A stretch of 45,754 bases of DNA from Selenomonadaceae bacterium (GCA_017535925.1 JAFXTD010000016.1:1-45754); one strand, 5' to 3'; shown: positions 34,280 to 41,665, counted from the first letter of the stretch. Notes: generated from the letters alone by a model not told the origin. Program-made: numbers and translations.

Positions 34280-34916
34280 GATAGACAATCCTTAAAAAAT
34301 TTTTTTCGTCGGCAAGCGCGTCGCTCAATAAATTTTGTCGACTCAACGAAACGAAAATCGCCGCCGCCTCTGCCTGACAATTCACTTTGCCTTTGTCGGG
34401 ATTGAACGCAATATCGGTGAAGGCGTCGAATTTTCTTTCAAGCAACTCGTCCGCCAAAATTTTATTCGCCGCCAAAGTCGTGACGTAAAACCAATTATAA
34501 AAATACGTCGGCGGATTAATCGGAAAATTTTTTCCTTCGAAGCTGAACCCGATAAGCGCGCCGCTGCTTTTCAAACGCCCGTCGCTTTTTGCGTAGACGG
34601 AAGGCTTGCCGATTATGTCGGTATAGGGGCCGCCGAGCTTGAAAACTTTGCTGCCTTGAAAAGCCGATTCAAGCGAAACGCCCTCACGAATCTGAAGATT
34701 GAACGCGCTCAATTTCACGCCGAGTTCGTCCGTGCTCTTTGTGGAAATTTCCAAAAGTTTTTTATCGGGATAAGCCGCCGAATAATTTCCGTGAAGCCCG
34801 CGAATATTATTTCTGATTTGTTCCAAAGCGCGCCCGCCGAACCATTTGAATTGAACTTCGCGACGGGCAAAAAGTTTTTCGTCAGCCGTGACTTCAAAGA
34901 CAGGTCTCGTTGCCAT
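34269..34916 (-). CDS. Conserved hypothetical protein (MATRPVF family)
   Basis: The 215-residue soluble protein starts at ATG 34916 with GGGAGGGGA six bases upstream. It begins MATRPVFEV and has strongly patterned segments: VQFKWFGGRALEQ near residues 21-33, ESAFQGSKVFKLGGPYTDI near 82-100, NPPTYFYNWFYV near 134-145 and FTDIAFNPDKGKVNCQAEA near 166-184. I recognise it as a widespread uncharacterised family (probably the one labelled DUF6977), but I do not know its function. The last 11 bases overlap thrE, so it is translationally coupled to an amino-acid exporter. Its promoter lies inside the terminator of the preceding aldehyde dehydrogenase gene. Confidence 0.75.
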   Translation of the reverse strand: MATRPVFEVTADEKLFARREVQFKWFGGRALEQIRNNIRGLHGNYSAAYPDKKLLEISTKSTDELGVKLSAFNLQIREGVSLESAFQGSKVFKLGGPYTDIIGKPSVYAKSDGRLKSSGALIGFSFEGKNFPINPPTYFYNWFYVTTLAANKILADELLERKFDAFTDIAFNPDKGKVNCQAEAAAIFVSLSRQNLLSDALADEKNFLRIVYHER

Positions 34917-34918
34917 AA

Positions 34919-34960
34919 AAAATCCCCTCCCGCGCCGATTATAGCACACGGGAAGGGATT
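34919..34960 (-). promoter_or_regulatory. Terminator of the aldehyde dehydrogenase gene with an extended -10 promoter in its loop
   Basis: On the minus strand an 11-of-12-bp stem (34949-34960 with 34921-34932) ends in a T tract and terminates the aldehyde dehydrogenase transcript. Its loop holds TGCTATAAT (34938-34946), a perfect extended -10. The 3' arm carries GGGAGGGGA, the ribosome site of the next gene, whose ATG follows the T tract directly. Terminator, promoter and ribosome site are thus packed into 45 bases. Confidence 0.65.
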
Positions 34961-34981
34961 TTTATTCACTGCAGAAAAATT

Positions 34982-36469
34982 TTAATAGAGACCGCTGGGA
35001 GCCTCGTTGAGACTTATAAAAATATTTTTCTTTTGCGTGTAAGCGTTCATGATGAGCTTGTGAGTTTCGCGACCGATGCCGGATTTTTTGTAGCCGCCGA
35101 AAGGTGTGCCCGCCGGGAGTTCGTTATAAGTGTTAATCCACATGCGTCCGGTTTCGATTGCACGAGCCACACGCAAGGCGCGGTTGATATCTTGTGTCCA
35201 AACTGCACCGCCCAAGCCGTATTCGCTGTCGTTCGCCATCTTGACAACTTCGTCTTCGTCGTGGAACTTGACGACAACGGCAACGGGTCCGAAAATTTCT
35301 TCGCAAGCGATTCTCATATTATTTCTGACGTCGGCAAGCAAAGTGGGCTTCATAAACGCGCCGTTTTCTCCGCCTTCGACAACTGCCTTTTTGCCGCCCG
35401 TGATGACTTGTGCGCCTTCAGCCTTGCCGATTTCCACATAGTTCAAAATCTTTTCGAGTTGGCGATTGTCAATCTGACTGCCCATCTGTGTGTCGGCTTC
35501 CCAAGGCAGACCGACTTTGACGCTTTCGAATTTTTCTTTGAGCGCGGCGAGGAATTTGTCGTAAATCGTATCCTGCACAAAAATTCTTGAGCCCGCGCAG
35601 CAGACTTGCCCTTGATTGAAGAGAATACCGAGGCACGCGCCGTCAATCGCTTTTTCAAAGTTGCAATCGTCGAAGTAAATGTTTGCAGACTTGCCGCCGA
35701 GTTCCAACGTCGCGGGAATTAATTTTTTCGCTGCCGCGTCTGCAACCGAGTAGCCGACCTCCGTCGAGCCCGTGAACGCAAGCTTGCTGATATCGGGGTG
35801 GTCAAGGACAAATTGCCCCGTCTTGGAGCCTGAACCCGTCACGATATTCAAGACGCCTGCAGGAAGTTCGTTTTCAATCAGCTTCATGAGTTCGAGGACG
35901 CTTAAGCTTGTCGTGCTTGACGGTTTGAAGACAATGCAATCACCTGCCGCCAAAGCCGGTGCCAACTTCCAAGCCGCCATGAGGTACGGGAAATTCCAAG
36001 GAACGATTTGTCCGACGACGCCAATCGGTTCGTTGAGGATAAGGCTCATTGTCGTTTCGTCAATCATAATCGCCGAGCCTTCTTCGGAACGAATGACACC
36101 CGCGAAGTAACGGAAATGATCCGAGCCCATTGGAATATCGATGTTCATGGTTTCGCGAATCGGTTTGCCGTTGTCAATTGTCTCAATCATGGCGAGGTGC
36201 TCTTTGTTCGCGTCGATTATGTCTGCGATTTTGAGGAGAATTGCGGAGCGTTCGGTGATTGAAGTTTTCTTCCACGCAGGGAATGCTTTCCACGCGGCTT
36301 TGACGGCATCGTCAACATCCTGCTTGCTTGCGGCTGCAACTTTGCAAAGATAATCGCCGTTGGCGGGATTGTAAACGTCGAAAGTTTTTCCGCCTTCCGC
36401 ATCGCGCCACTTGCCGTCAATGTAGAGTTGATAGCTGTCCTGCCAAATCTTCTTCGGCTTGCTTGCCAT
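34982..36469 (-). CDS. NAD-dependent aldehyde dehydrogenase
   Basis: The 495-residue enzyme oxidises aldehydes to acids. ATG 36469 follows GGGAGGG; a longer frame to 36592 lacks a ribosome site and runs through the promoter. It has PWNFPYLMAAWKLAPALAAG near residues 160-180, FTGSTEVG near 235-242, the general-base glutamate in LELGGKSAN near 255 and the catalytic cysteine in GQVCCAGSR near 289. It most resembles the ExaC/AldB acetaldehyde dehydrogenase group. An alcohol dehydrogenase lies 0.9 kb away, divergently, so both may serve ethanol or acetaldehyde turnover. Confidence 0.92.
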   Translation of the reverse strand: MASKPKKIWQDSYQLYIDGKWRDAEGGKTFDVYNPANGDYLCKVAAASKQDVDDAVKAAWKAFPAWKKTSITERSAILLKIADIIDANKEHLAMIETIDNGKPIRETMNIDIPMGSDHFRYFAGVIRSEEGSAIMIDETTMSLILNEPIGVVGQIVPWNFPYLMAAWKLAPALAAGDCIVFKPSSTTSLSVLELMKLIENELPAGVLNIVTGSGSKTGQFVLDHPDISKLAFTGSTEVGYSVADAAAKKLIPATLELGGKSANIYFDDCNFEKAIDGACLGILFNQGQVCCAGSRIFVQDTIYDKFLAALKEKFESVKVGLPWEADTQMGSQIDNRQLEKILNYVEIGKAEGAQVITGGKKAVVEGGENGAFMKPTLLADVRNNMRIACEEIFGPVAVVVKFHDEDEVVKMANDSEYGLGGAVWTQDINRALRVARAIETGRMWINTYNELPAGTPFGGYKKSGIGRETHKLIMNAYTQKKNIFISLNEAPSGLY

Positions 36470-36500
36470 AAATTTTCCCTCCCAAAAATAATTTTTATGT

Positions 36501-36531
36501 ATTATACAGCATAGGAGTTGACTTGTGTCAA
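36501..36531 (-). promoter_or_regulatory. Promoter and palindromic site of the aldehyde dehydrogenase gene
   Basis: On the minus strand, -35 TTGACA (36526-36531) and -10 TATAAT (36501-36506) are 19 bases apart, longer than optimal. The -35 lies in a palindrome, TTGAC-ACAA-GTCAA (36518-36531), a candidate operator. Confidence 0.5.
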
Positions 36532-36546
36532 GCGGAAAAATTTTTA

Positions 36547-36761
36547 GGGTGTGTTGGTAAATTAAATCGGCGGCTCTGATTAAGTTTTTCAATGAATTTT
36601 ATTTTTTAAATCTACTTTTTCTTTGTCGGCGTCAAAGAAAAAGTAGCAAAAAGAAAGACGCTTAAACCGGCGGATGAACATCCTGTTCATATCGCCGGCG
36701 GTCGTCATCCGTGACGGTCGGGCACTCGCCAACCGCTACTTTTTAATTTACCAACATGCCC
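36547..36761. mobile_element. MITE copy C (215 bp)
   Basis: The termini are GGGTGTGTTGGTAAATT and AATTTACCAACATGCCC, flanked by TA (36545-36546, 36762-36763). The interior holds a perfect 14-bp stem, CTACTTTTTCTTTG with CAAAGAAAAAGTAG, a second stem around CCGGCG/CGCCGG, and a GTCATCCGTGAC segment. Read on the minus strand it aligns along its whole length with copy B, which lacks the middle part. Confidence 0.8.
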
Positions 36762-36788
36762 TAATCGGCGCGTTTGAAAAGTTTGAAG

Positions 36789-36816
36789 TTGACAACGCAA
36801 AAGGAATTGTTGTATA
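36789..36816 (+). promoter_or_regulatory. Promoter of the cupin gene
   Basis: -35 TTGACA (36789-36794), 16-base spacer, -10 TGTATA (36811-36816). Confidence 0.5.
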
Positions 36817-36866
36817 TGTATCGACAGTTGCAGAAAATTTTTATGACTGCGAGGAGGAAACTTAAA

Positions 36867-37262
36867 ATGGAAAATCCGAGTGTGTTTGAAATCGGCAAGC
36901 CGTTGCCCGAACAATTCAGCAAATATTTTATCGGGCAGGCGTATTTGAATCCGCTGACAAAGACGGGCGGCGCGATTGCCAACGTGACGTTTTCGCCGGG
37001 CTGCAGGAATAATTGGCACATTCATCACAAGGGCGGACAGATTTTGCTCGTGACCGGCGGACGCGGCTGGTATCAAGAGTGGGGCAAGGCTCCTCAAGCT
37101 CTCAAGCCCGGCGACGTGGTGAACATTGCGCCCGAAGTCAAACATTGGCACGGCGCGGCGATCGACAGTTGGTTTTCGCATTTGGCAGTTGAGATACCCG
37201 CCGAAGATTCTTCCAACGAATGGCTTGAGCCTGTCGACGACGTGCAGTATTCCAAACTTTCT
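36867..37262 (+). CDS. Cupin-domain protein
   Basis: The encoded protein has 132 residues from ATG 36867, which follows GAGGAGG; the coding part runs to the stop near 37265. It is a single small cupin barrel: motif 1 is in NWHIHHKGGQILLVTGG near residues 48-64 with two His ligands, and motif 2 is PGDVVNIAPEVKHWHGA near 81-97. This group resembles cupins found next to carboxymuconolactone decarboxylase-like or alcohol dehydrogenase genes. The metal and substrate are unknown. It lies just upstream of the iron-type alcohol dehydrogenase, whose promoter overlaps its stop codon. Confidence 0.85.
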
Positions 37263-37292
37263 TGACTTAAAGTTGACTCGACGCGCTATAAT
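37262..37292 (+). promoter_or_regulatory. Promoter of the alcohol dehydrogenase gene
   Basis: -10 TATAAT (37287-37292). The best -35, TTGACT (37262-37267), is 19 bases away; a second TTGACT lies at 37273-37278. The 19-base spacing and repeated GTTGAC match the layout at the aldehyde dehydrogenase promoter. Confidence 0.5.
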
Positions 37293-37319
37293 GAAAAAAA
37301 TTTTTGGAGAGTGATTTAA

Positions 37320-38489
37320 ATGGCTTTTACTTGGAACATCCCGACGAAAATTTTATTCGGCGCGGGCAAGCTCGGCGAACTGCACAAAGAGGCACCGCTC
37401 GGCAAGAAGGCTTTGATAGTTATCTCGAACGGTCGCTCGACGAAAACCAACGGCAGTCTCGATAAACTTCAAGAGGAGCTTAAAGCTTGGGGGGCTGAAT
37501 TCGTCGTCTTCAACAAAATCGGCGCGAACCCGACCGAACCGGCTGTTCAAGAGGGTGTCGACTTCGGGCGCGAAAATAATTGCGATTTCGTTATCGGACT
37601 CGGCGGCGGCTCTGTCCTCGACGCAGCAAAAGCTATCGCTTCCGTTATTCCGCAAAAAGACGGCGGGCGCGTTTGGGATTACATTCTCTTCGGCACGGGC
37701 GGCAAGAAACCTTTGACCGAAAAAGCTTTGCCTTACGTCGCGATAACGACCAGCGCAGGCACCGGCTCCGAAGTTGACGCGGGCGCAGTCATAACCAATC
37801 CCGCCACGAATGAAAAGACCGCCTTTTTCGGATGCTACCCTGTCTTGGCGATTGTCGACCCGATTTATATGTTGACTGTCCCGAAACATTTCACGGCTTA
37901 TCAAGGCTTCGACGCTTTCTTCCATAACGCGGAAGGTTACATTTCAAACGCTTGCAACGAGGCCTCGGCGATGATTGAACTCACGGCGATTGCAAAGCTT
38001 GCGAAGTATTTGCCGATAGCCGTAAACGACGGAAAAAATCTTGAGGCGCGCACGGAAGTTGCCTTCGCCAATACTCTCGGCGGCATGTCAATGGATGTTT
38101 GCGTTTGCACGGCGGAACATTCCCTCGAACACGCCTTGAGTGCTTATCATCCCGAATTGCCTCACGGCGCGGGCTTGATTATGATTTCGATTGCTTACTT
38201 TTCACACTTCGTTGAGAAACATGCTTGCGACGAAAAATTTATCGACATGGCGCGGGCAATGGGCAAAGTCAATGCGGACAAGGCTGAAGATTTTATCGAC
38301 GCGCTCAAAGAAATGCAGGCGGCTTGCGGCGTCGACAACCTCAAGATGAGCGACTACGGCATTAAGCCCGAAGAGTTCCCGAAGATGGTGCAAAATACTC
38401 GTGACGCGATGGGCTTCCTCCTGCAATTCGACCCCGTTGCCTTGAGCGACGAGGACATGCTCAACATTTACAAACGCTCCTATCGTTGA
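37320..38489 (+). CDS. Iron-containing (group III) alcohol dehydrogenase
   Basis: The 389-residue enzyme interconverts alcohols and aldehydes with NAD(P)H. It opens with the family start PTKILFGAGKLGEL. The nucleotide-binding loop GLGGGSVLDAAKA lies near residues 93-105, ITTSAGTGSEVD near 141-152, and metal-ligand regions are in YQGFDAFFHNAEG near 194-206 and EHSLEHALSAYHPELPHG near 263-280. It is similar to butanol/1,3-propanediol-type dehydrogenases (YqhD/BdhA). GGAGAGTG precedes ATG 37320. No terminator follows before the small-RNA region. Confidence 0.93.
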   Translation: MAFTWNIPTKILFGAGKLGELHKEAPLGKKALIVISNGRSTKTNGSLDKLQEELKAWGAEFVVFNKIGANPTEPAVQEGVDFGRENNCDFVIGLGGGSVLDAAKAIASVIPQKDGGRVWDYILFGTGGKKPLTEKALPYVAITTSAGTGSEVDAGAVITNPATNEKTAFFGCYPVLAIVDPIYMLTVPKHFTAYQGFDAFFHNAEGYISNACNEASAMIELTAIAKLAKYLPIAVNDGKNLEARTEVAFANTLGGMSMDVCVCTAEHSLEHALSAYHPELPHGAGLIMISIAYFSHFVEKHACDEKFIDMARAMGKVNADKAEDFIDALKEMQAACGVDNLKMSDYGIKPEEFPKMVQNTRDAMGFLLQFDPVALSDEDMLNIYKRSYR

Positions 38490-38494
38490 GTGAC

Positions 38495-38523
38495 TTGCAA
38501 AATTTTTCGGCGGCTGATATAAT
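38495..38523 (+). promoter_or_regulatory. Promoter of the antitoxin RNA
   Basis: -35 TTGCAA (38495-38500), 17-base spacer, consensus -10 TATAAT (38518-38523); start near 38530. It begins six bases after the adh stop. Confidence 0.75.
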
Positions 38524-38529
38524 GCGATT

Positions 38530-38620
38530 GCGTTATAAGTAACGAAAGTCATCCATGATGTCACAGCGCAAAAAAATCCCCCGGAAGGTTCCGTTCAAAC
38601 CTTTTGGGGGATTGCGTTAT
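38530..38620 (+). ncRNA. Putative antitoxin RNA of an Fst-like type I system
   Basis: A predicted RNA of about 85-90 bases runs from the promoter at 38495-38523 to the hairpin at 38575-38613. It carries GTCATCCATGATGTCAC (38548-38564). That is an exact copy of 38729-38745 and is therefore fully complementary to the ribosome site, start codon and first codons of the minus-strand toxin message. Its 3' hairpin is the other strand of the toxin terminator, so the two RNAs could first pair loop to loop. In pAD1 par, RNA II works in just this way. No open frame with a ribosome site is seen in it. Confidence 0.65.
38571..38613. terminator. Shared bidirectional terminator of toxin and antitoxin
   Basis: AATCCCCC (38575-38582) pairs with GGGGGATT (38606-38613), and AAGGTT (38585-38590) with AACCTT (38598-38603). 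On the minus strand it ends in seven T, a strong toxin terminator. The plus-strand tail is weaker. Confidence 0.8.
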
Positions 38621-38638
38621 ATTCAACGCAGTTAAGGC

Positions 38639-38737
38639 TTAATCGTCGTCCTTGAAGAACTTTTTAAGCCAATCGCAGATAAGAAGTGAAGCTACGTTTG
38701 TTGCGATTATCTTTAAGAATCCGAGCACGTCATCCAT
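38639..38737 (-). CDS. Fst-like type I toxin peptide (32 residues)
   Basis: The short frame starts at ATG 38737 after AAAGGGGGTGA, an excellent ribosome site with 4-6 bases of spacing, and ends at TAA 38639. The peptide begins MDDVLGFLKIIATNVAS, continues with LLICDWLKKFFK and ends in three aspartates: a short acidic start, a hydrophobic helix, a Trp-containing amphipathic segment and a charged tail. Fst/Ldr toxins share this plan, including a helix followed by (H/D)WL. They insert into the inner membrane and disturb it. A consensus-like promoter 50 bases upstream, a terminator and an opposing antisense RNA complete the module. The predicted message is about 215 bases, very close to pAD1 RNA I. 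Confidence 0.75.
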   Translation of the reverse strand: MDDVLGFLKIIATNVASLLICDWLKKFFKDDD

Positions 38738-38794
38738 GATGTCACCCCCTTTAGCCCATGAATACTGCAAGTGGGGTCGGACAACGACAAGCAA

Positions 38795-38823
38795 ATTTTA
38801 CAACGAGCGTGCGAATTTATCAA
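38795..38823 (-). promoter_or_regulatory. Promoter of the toxin message
   Basis: On the minus strand, -35 TTGATA (38818-38823), 17-base spacer, -10 TAAAAT (38795-38800); start near 38788. It diverges from the 6S RNA promoter. Confidence 0.7.
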
Positions 38824-38856
38824 ACGCAAAATTTTTCGGCGGCGGCTTGTCAAGAC

Positions 38857-38885
38857 TTGTAATAAAAAATTTTTCGTGATATTAT
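38857..38885 (+). promoter_or_regulatory. Promoter of 6S RNA
   Basis: -35 TTGTAA (38857-38862), 17-base spacer, -10 TATTAT (38880-38885); start near 38892. Confidence 0.75.
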
Positions 38886-38891
38886 TTGCGT

Positions 38892-39086
38892 GAAGAAGGA
38901 AACAATCTGGGGTGTTCGAGGACTCAAATAATGTCTAACCTACATTAAAATAAGGGAACCTGAATTGACTTCGGAAGATGGAGAATTATTTTATAAGATA
39001 AGTAACAGAGACCGAGCTTAGGGAACCCACCTGCAAATGCGCAGGTTTAGACATTCGGAGGAACCGGCATTTCGGAAACCTTTTTC
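38892..39086 (+). ncRNA. ssrS: 6S RNA
   Basis: 6S RNA binds the housekeeping RNA polymerase holoenzyme by mimicking an open promoter. The 5' part has GGGGTGTTCG (38920-38929) and the 3' part CCGGCATTTCGGAAACC (39064-39080). These match the conserved ends of known 6S RNAs (GAGAUGUUCG and CGGCAUCUCGGAGAUUCC in E. coli), and GGGGUG pairs with CAUUUC to form the closing stem. An outer stem pairs GAAGAAGG with CCTTTTTC. Inside, AATGTCTAA (38930-38938) can pair with TTAGACATT (39047-39055). Length about 195 bases and a promoter with a 17-bp spacer fit. No open frame competes. It lies upstream of yaaR. Confidence 0.85.
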
Positions 39087-39088
39087 AG

Positions 39089-39131
39089 AAGAGATTGCTG
39101 ATTAATAATCGGCAGTCTCTTCTTGCATTTT
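39089..39131 (+). terminator. Terminator hairpin after 6S RNA
   Basis: A 16-bp stem with G-U pairs, 39089-39104 with 39106-39121, is followed by CTTGCATTTT. The T tract is imperfect, so a processing role is also possible. Confidence 0.6.
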
Positions 39132-39150
39132 GGCGGGAAAATGTTAAACT
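39123..39150 (+). promoter_or_regulatory. Promoter of the yaaR operon
   Basis: -35 TTGCAT (39123-39128), 16-base spacer, -10 TAAACT (39145-39150). It overlaps the 3' flank of the hairpin. Confidence 0.45.
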
Positions 39151-39171
39151 GATTCGCGAGGTGAACAGAAA

Positions 39172-39627
39172 ATGGCAGTGAAAATAAACAGAGCGGCAAT
39201 GCCCGCATCGCCTTTTGAACTTTTGCGGGGCACGGGTGAACATCCGCACGACAAAGAAATAAGTTTCGAAACGGAACTCATGGAGCAGCAATCGGAAGGC
39301 GTCTCTCACGAAGAAATGGAGGCAATGCTCAAAAAGATTGACGAGCAGGCAGCGCGCTTGAGCCGAACGCCGACTTATGACGAACTCAAAGAATATCGGA
39401 CGCTGATAAAAAATTTTGTCGGAGCGGCGGTCAGCAACATGTATGAAGTTCACACTTCTGCCGGCTGGGACAGGATGGGTCGTCAGCGCGTTTACACGAC
39501 CGTCCGCAAAATCGACCGCAAGCTTGAAGACATGGCGGAACGAATTCGGCTCGGTCAATCGGATCAACTTGACGTTATCGCCGCGCACGACGCCATACGC
39601 GGAATGCTTGTCGACCTTTACATGTGA
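39172..39627 (+). CDS. yaaR: YaaR family protein (DUF327)
   Basis: This 151-residue protein belongs to the YaaR family, of unknown biochemical function, typical of Firmicutes and commonly encoded beside holB. It is charged and mostly helical, with the conserved C-terminal half LKEYRTLIKNFVGAAVSNMY near residues 63-82 and RVYTTVRKIDRKLEDMAERI near 105-124. GAGGTG precedes ATG 39172. The stop overlaps the start of holB, so it is translated together with it. The gene order yaaR-holB supports the Firmicute origin. Confidence 0.9.
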   Translation: MAVKINRAAMPASPFELLRGTGEHPHDKEISFETELMEQQSEGVSHEEMEAMLKKIDEQAARLSRTPTYDELKEYRTLIKNFVGAAVSNMYEVHTSAGWDRMGRQRVYTTVRKIDRKLEDMAERIRLGQSDQLDVIAAHDAIRGMLVDLYM

Positions 39628-40622
39628 TGTTGACTTGGGAAAATTTATTCGGGCACGCCGCAACGAAAGCTTATCTGAAAAAAAATATCGTCGAAGAAAA
39701 ATTTCCTCATGCCGTGATATTTTCGGGCGAGGAAGGTGTCGGCAAAAGATTGGCGGCGGAAATCTGCGCGGCGGCTCTTCTTTGCGAAAACCCGATTGAC
39801 GGCAATCCTTGCGGCGTGTGTGAAAGTTGTCATTTGGTTTCGGCGAGGAGCCATCCCGATTTTTATATCGTCGAGGCGGAAGAGACAAAGACCTCACGAA
39901 ACATCAAAATCGGGCAGATACGCAACATGCAATCGGAGGCAGCGTTGCGCCCGATTAATTCCGACCGGCGCGTGATAATAATCGACGGCGCGGAACTCAT
40001 GAACAAAGCAGCGGCGAATTGCCTGCTCAAGACGATTGAAGAACCGCCGAGCCAAACGATTTTTATTTTGCTGACGGCAAGCCGGGCAAGCCTGCTCATG
40101 ACGATTCGTTCGCGGTGCAGGACGATAAATTTCGACAAACTTTCGAACGAACAAATTCGTGACGCGCTGACAGCTCAAGGCGTCGAGGAGCAAGAGGCAC
40201 AACGTTTGGCGATAATTGCAGACGGAAGTTTCGGGCGGGCGTTGAAGTTAAAAGATTCGGGCGGAGCACAACTTCGCGAGGCGGCACTTGACACGCTGGA
40301 AAAAATTTCCCGCAAAGAATTTTCGAACGAAGATATTTTCAAAGCCGGCGCGGAAATGTCCGATTGGTCTCGTGAAAAGTTCGCGGAGTTTTTGACGCAC
40401 TTACAAAAAATTTTGCGGGACATTTGTTTTCTTGAAGTGTCGGAGCCTCACAATTTCGACCTCGCGCCTCGCTTGAGCCAAATAAAAATTTCCGAACGAA
40501 AAATTTTTTTGATGATAGAGGCGGGCGCGGAATTTCACAAGCGATTAAATTCAAACGCGAACTTGCGCTTGCTTGTCGAGGCGTATTTAATGCAAATCCG
40601 AAAAATTCATCGATCGGGATAA
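39627..40622 (+). CDS. holB: DNA polymerase III subunit delta'
   Basis: HolB is part of the clamp-loader that places the beta clamp on DNA. The protein has 331 residues from ATG 39627, which shares an A with the TGA of yaaR; GTG 39624 is also open. It has a P-loop region [15 protein letters not shown] near residues 32-46, a zinc-binding set of four cysteines in [16 protein letters not shown] near 51-68, the DEAD-box equivalent [11 protein letters not shown] near 114 and the sensor [17 protein letters not shown] near 133-149. The C-terminal collar domain follows. Replication, tmRNA rescue and surface genes appear to share this transcript. Confidence 0.93.
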   Translation: MLTWENLFGHAATKAYLKKNIVEEKFPHAVIFSGEEGVGKRLAAEICAAALLCENPIDGNPCGVCESCHLVSARSHPDFYIVEAEETKTSRNIKIGQIRNMQSEAALRPINSDRRVIIIDGAELMNKAAANCLLKTIEEPPSQTIFILLTASRASLLMTIRSRCRTINFDKLSNEQIRDALTAQGVEEQEAQRLAIIADGSFGRALKLKDSGGAQLREAALDTLEKISRKEFSNEDIFKAGAEMSDWSREKFAEFLTHLQKILRDICFLEVSEPHNFDLAPRLSQIKISERKIFLMIEAGAEFHKRLNSNANLRLLVEAYLMQIRKIHRSG

Positions 40623-40668
40623 GCAATTTTTAATTTGCATTTGTTATCATTGCGGCGAGGTGATTTGT

Positions 40669-41133
40669 ATGGTTAAGGAAGAAATAAAAATTGCTTGCGA
40701 AAATCGGAAGGCGCGCCACGATTATTTTATTCACGAGACTTATGAGGCGGGCATTGAACTTCGCGGCACGGAGGTCAAGAGCTTGCGAGCCGGCAAAGCG
40801 AATCTGCGCGACAGCTATGCCGAAGTCAAAGACGGCGAAGTTTTTATCGAGCACTTGCATATCAGCCCCTATGAACAGGGAAATATTTTTAATCACGAGC
40901 CGCTTCGTCGACGCCGCCTCCTTTTGCACAAGCGCGAAATTTTGAAACTCTTCGGCAAGACACGCGAGAAAGGTTTTACTTTGGTGCCGCTGAAGATTTA
41001 TTTCAAAAAGGGTCGGGCGAAATTGGAACTTGCCTTGGCGAGCGGCAAACACAATTACGACAAACGAGCGGCTCTCCACGAAAAATCTGCTCAACGCGAC
41101 GTCGAACGGGCATTGAAGGAGCGATTGAAGTGA
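40669..41133 (+). CDS. smpB: tmRNA-binding protein SmpB
   Basis: SmpB delivers tmRNA to stalled ribosomes. The 154-residue protein has [20 protein letters not shown] near residues 9-28, [19 protein letters not shown] near 32-50 and the basic C-terminal tail ([18 protein letters not shown]) that enters the empty mRNA channel. GAGGTG is upstream of ATG 40669; GTG 40660 overlaps it. The tmRNA gene itself is not in the window. The stop overlaps the GTG of the next gene by 4 bases. Confidence 0.95.
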   Translation: MVKEEIKIACENRKARHDYFIHETYEAGIELRGTEVKSLRAGKANLRDSYAEVKDGEVFIEHLHISPYEQGNIFNHEPLRRRRLLLHKREILKLFGKTREKGFTLVPLKIYFKKGRAKLELALASGKHNYDKRAALHEKSAQRDVERALKERLK

Positions 41134-41657
41134 TTAAAAAAATTTTTTCCGCCGTGATTTTGACGGCAATGCTTTTCTTCGCGCAAAATGTTTTCGCCGC
41201 GCATAACCTGACTTATCAAGTGCACGTTCAAGACAAAGGCTGGCTGCCCGCCGTCGGCAACGGTGAAGTCACGGGTTCGATAGGCAAGAATAGGCGGCTT
41301 GAGGCGATTGTCATAAATCTTGACAGCGACGACATTGAGTACAATGCTCACGTCGAAAATATCGGTTGGCAAGGTTGGACACGTTCGGGCGTTGTTGCCG
41401 GCACAGTCGGCGAGGCTCTGCGCATGGAGGCAATAAGAATTCGCTTGAGAGGCAGGCTTGCTGAAAGATACGACATTTGCTATCGGGCTTACGTTCACAA
41501 TATCGGCTGGCAAGATTGGGTCATGAACGGCGAAGTTGCCGGAACCGAAGGACGCTCTTTGAGGATGGAGGCAATTCAAATAGAACTCGTCAAGAAGAGC
41601 GATAATAACGTTCGCGGAAAACACGACCGCAGAAGATACGACGATTACGCTTGGTAA
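41130..41657 (+). CDS. Secreted protein with three ChW repeats
   Basis: The 175-residue protein starts at GTG 41130, overlapping the smpB stop (GTGA). Residues 1-23 form a signal peptide ([20 protein letters not shown], cleavage near FAAHN). Three ChW repeats follow, each with a GW core and a GxxGT-G-x-x-LRMEAI tail: around residues 30-65, 70-108 and 115-157. ChW (clostridial hydrophobic tryptophan) domains occur in exported proteins of clostridia and relatives and are thought to bind surface glycans or host molecules. It ends in a basic tail. Here it stands between a housekeeping gene and a glycosyltransferase, so it could be a substrate of the latter; that is inference. Confidence 0.88.
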   Translation: MIKKIFSAVILTAMLFFAQNVFAAHNLTYQVHVQDKGWLPAVGNGEVTGSIGKNRRLEAIVINLDSDDIEYNAHVENIGWQGWTRSGVVAGTVGEALRMEAIRIRLRGRLAERYDICYRAYVHNIGWQDWVMNGEVAGTEGRSLRMEAIQIELVKKSDNNVRGKHDRRRYDDYAW

Positions 41658-41665
41658 ATTTCGAC

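Larger units (their letters stand above)
38548..38745. repeat. 17-bp direct repeat linking antitoxin RNA and toxin start site
   Basis: GTCATCCATGATGTCAC occurs at 38548-38564 and again at 38729-38745, with no mismatch. Flanking bases differ, so the identity is limited to the segment needed for pairing. Confidence 0.9.

Noticed and set aside
36674-36865. A 63-codon frame inside MITE copy C
   Set aside because: It has no ribosome site and runs from the element into the cupin leader.
38892-39131. tmRNA or SRP RNA for the non-coding gene near smpB
   Set aside because: No tRNA-like acceptor end or tag frame, and no SRP GGAAG/AGCAG tetraloop region is present. The conserved ends match 6S RNA.
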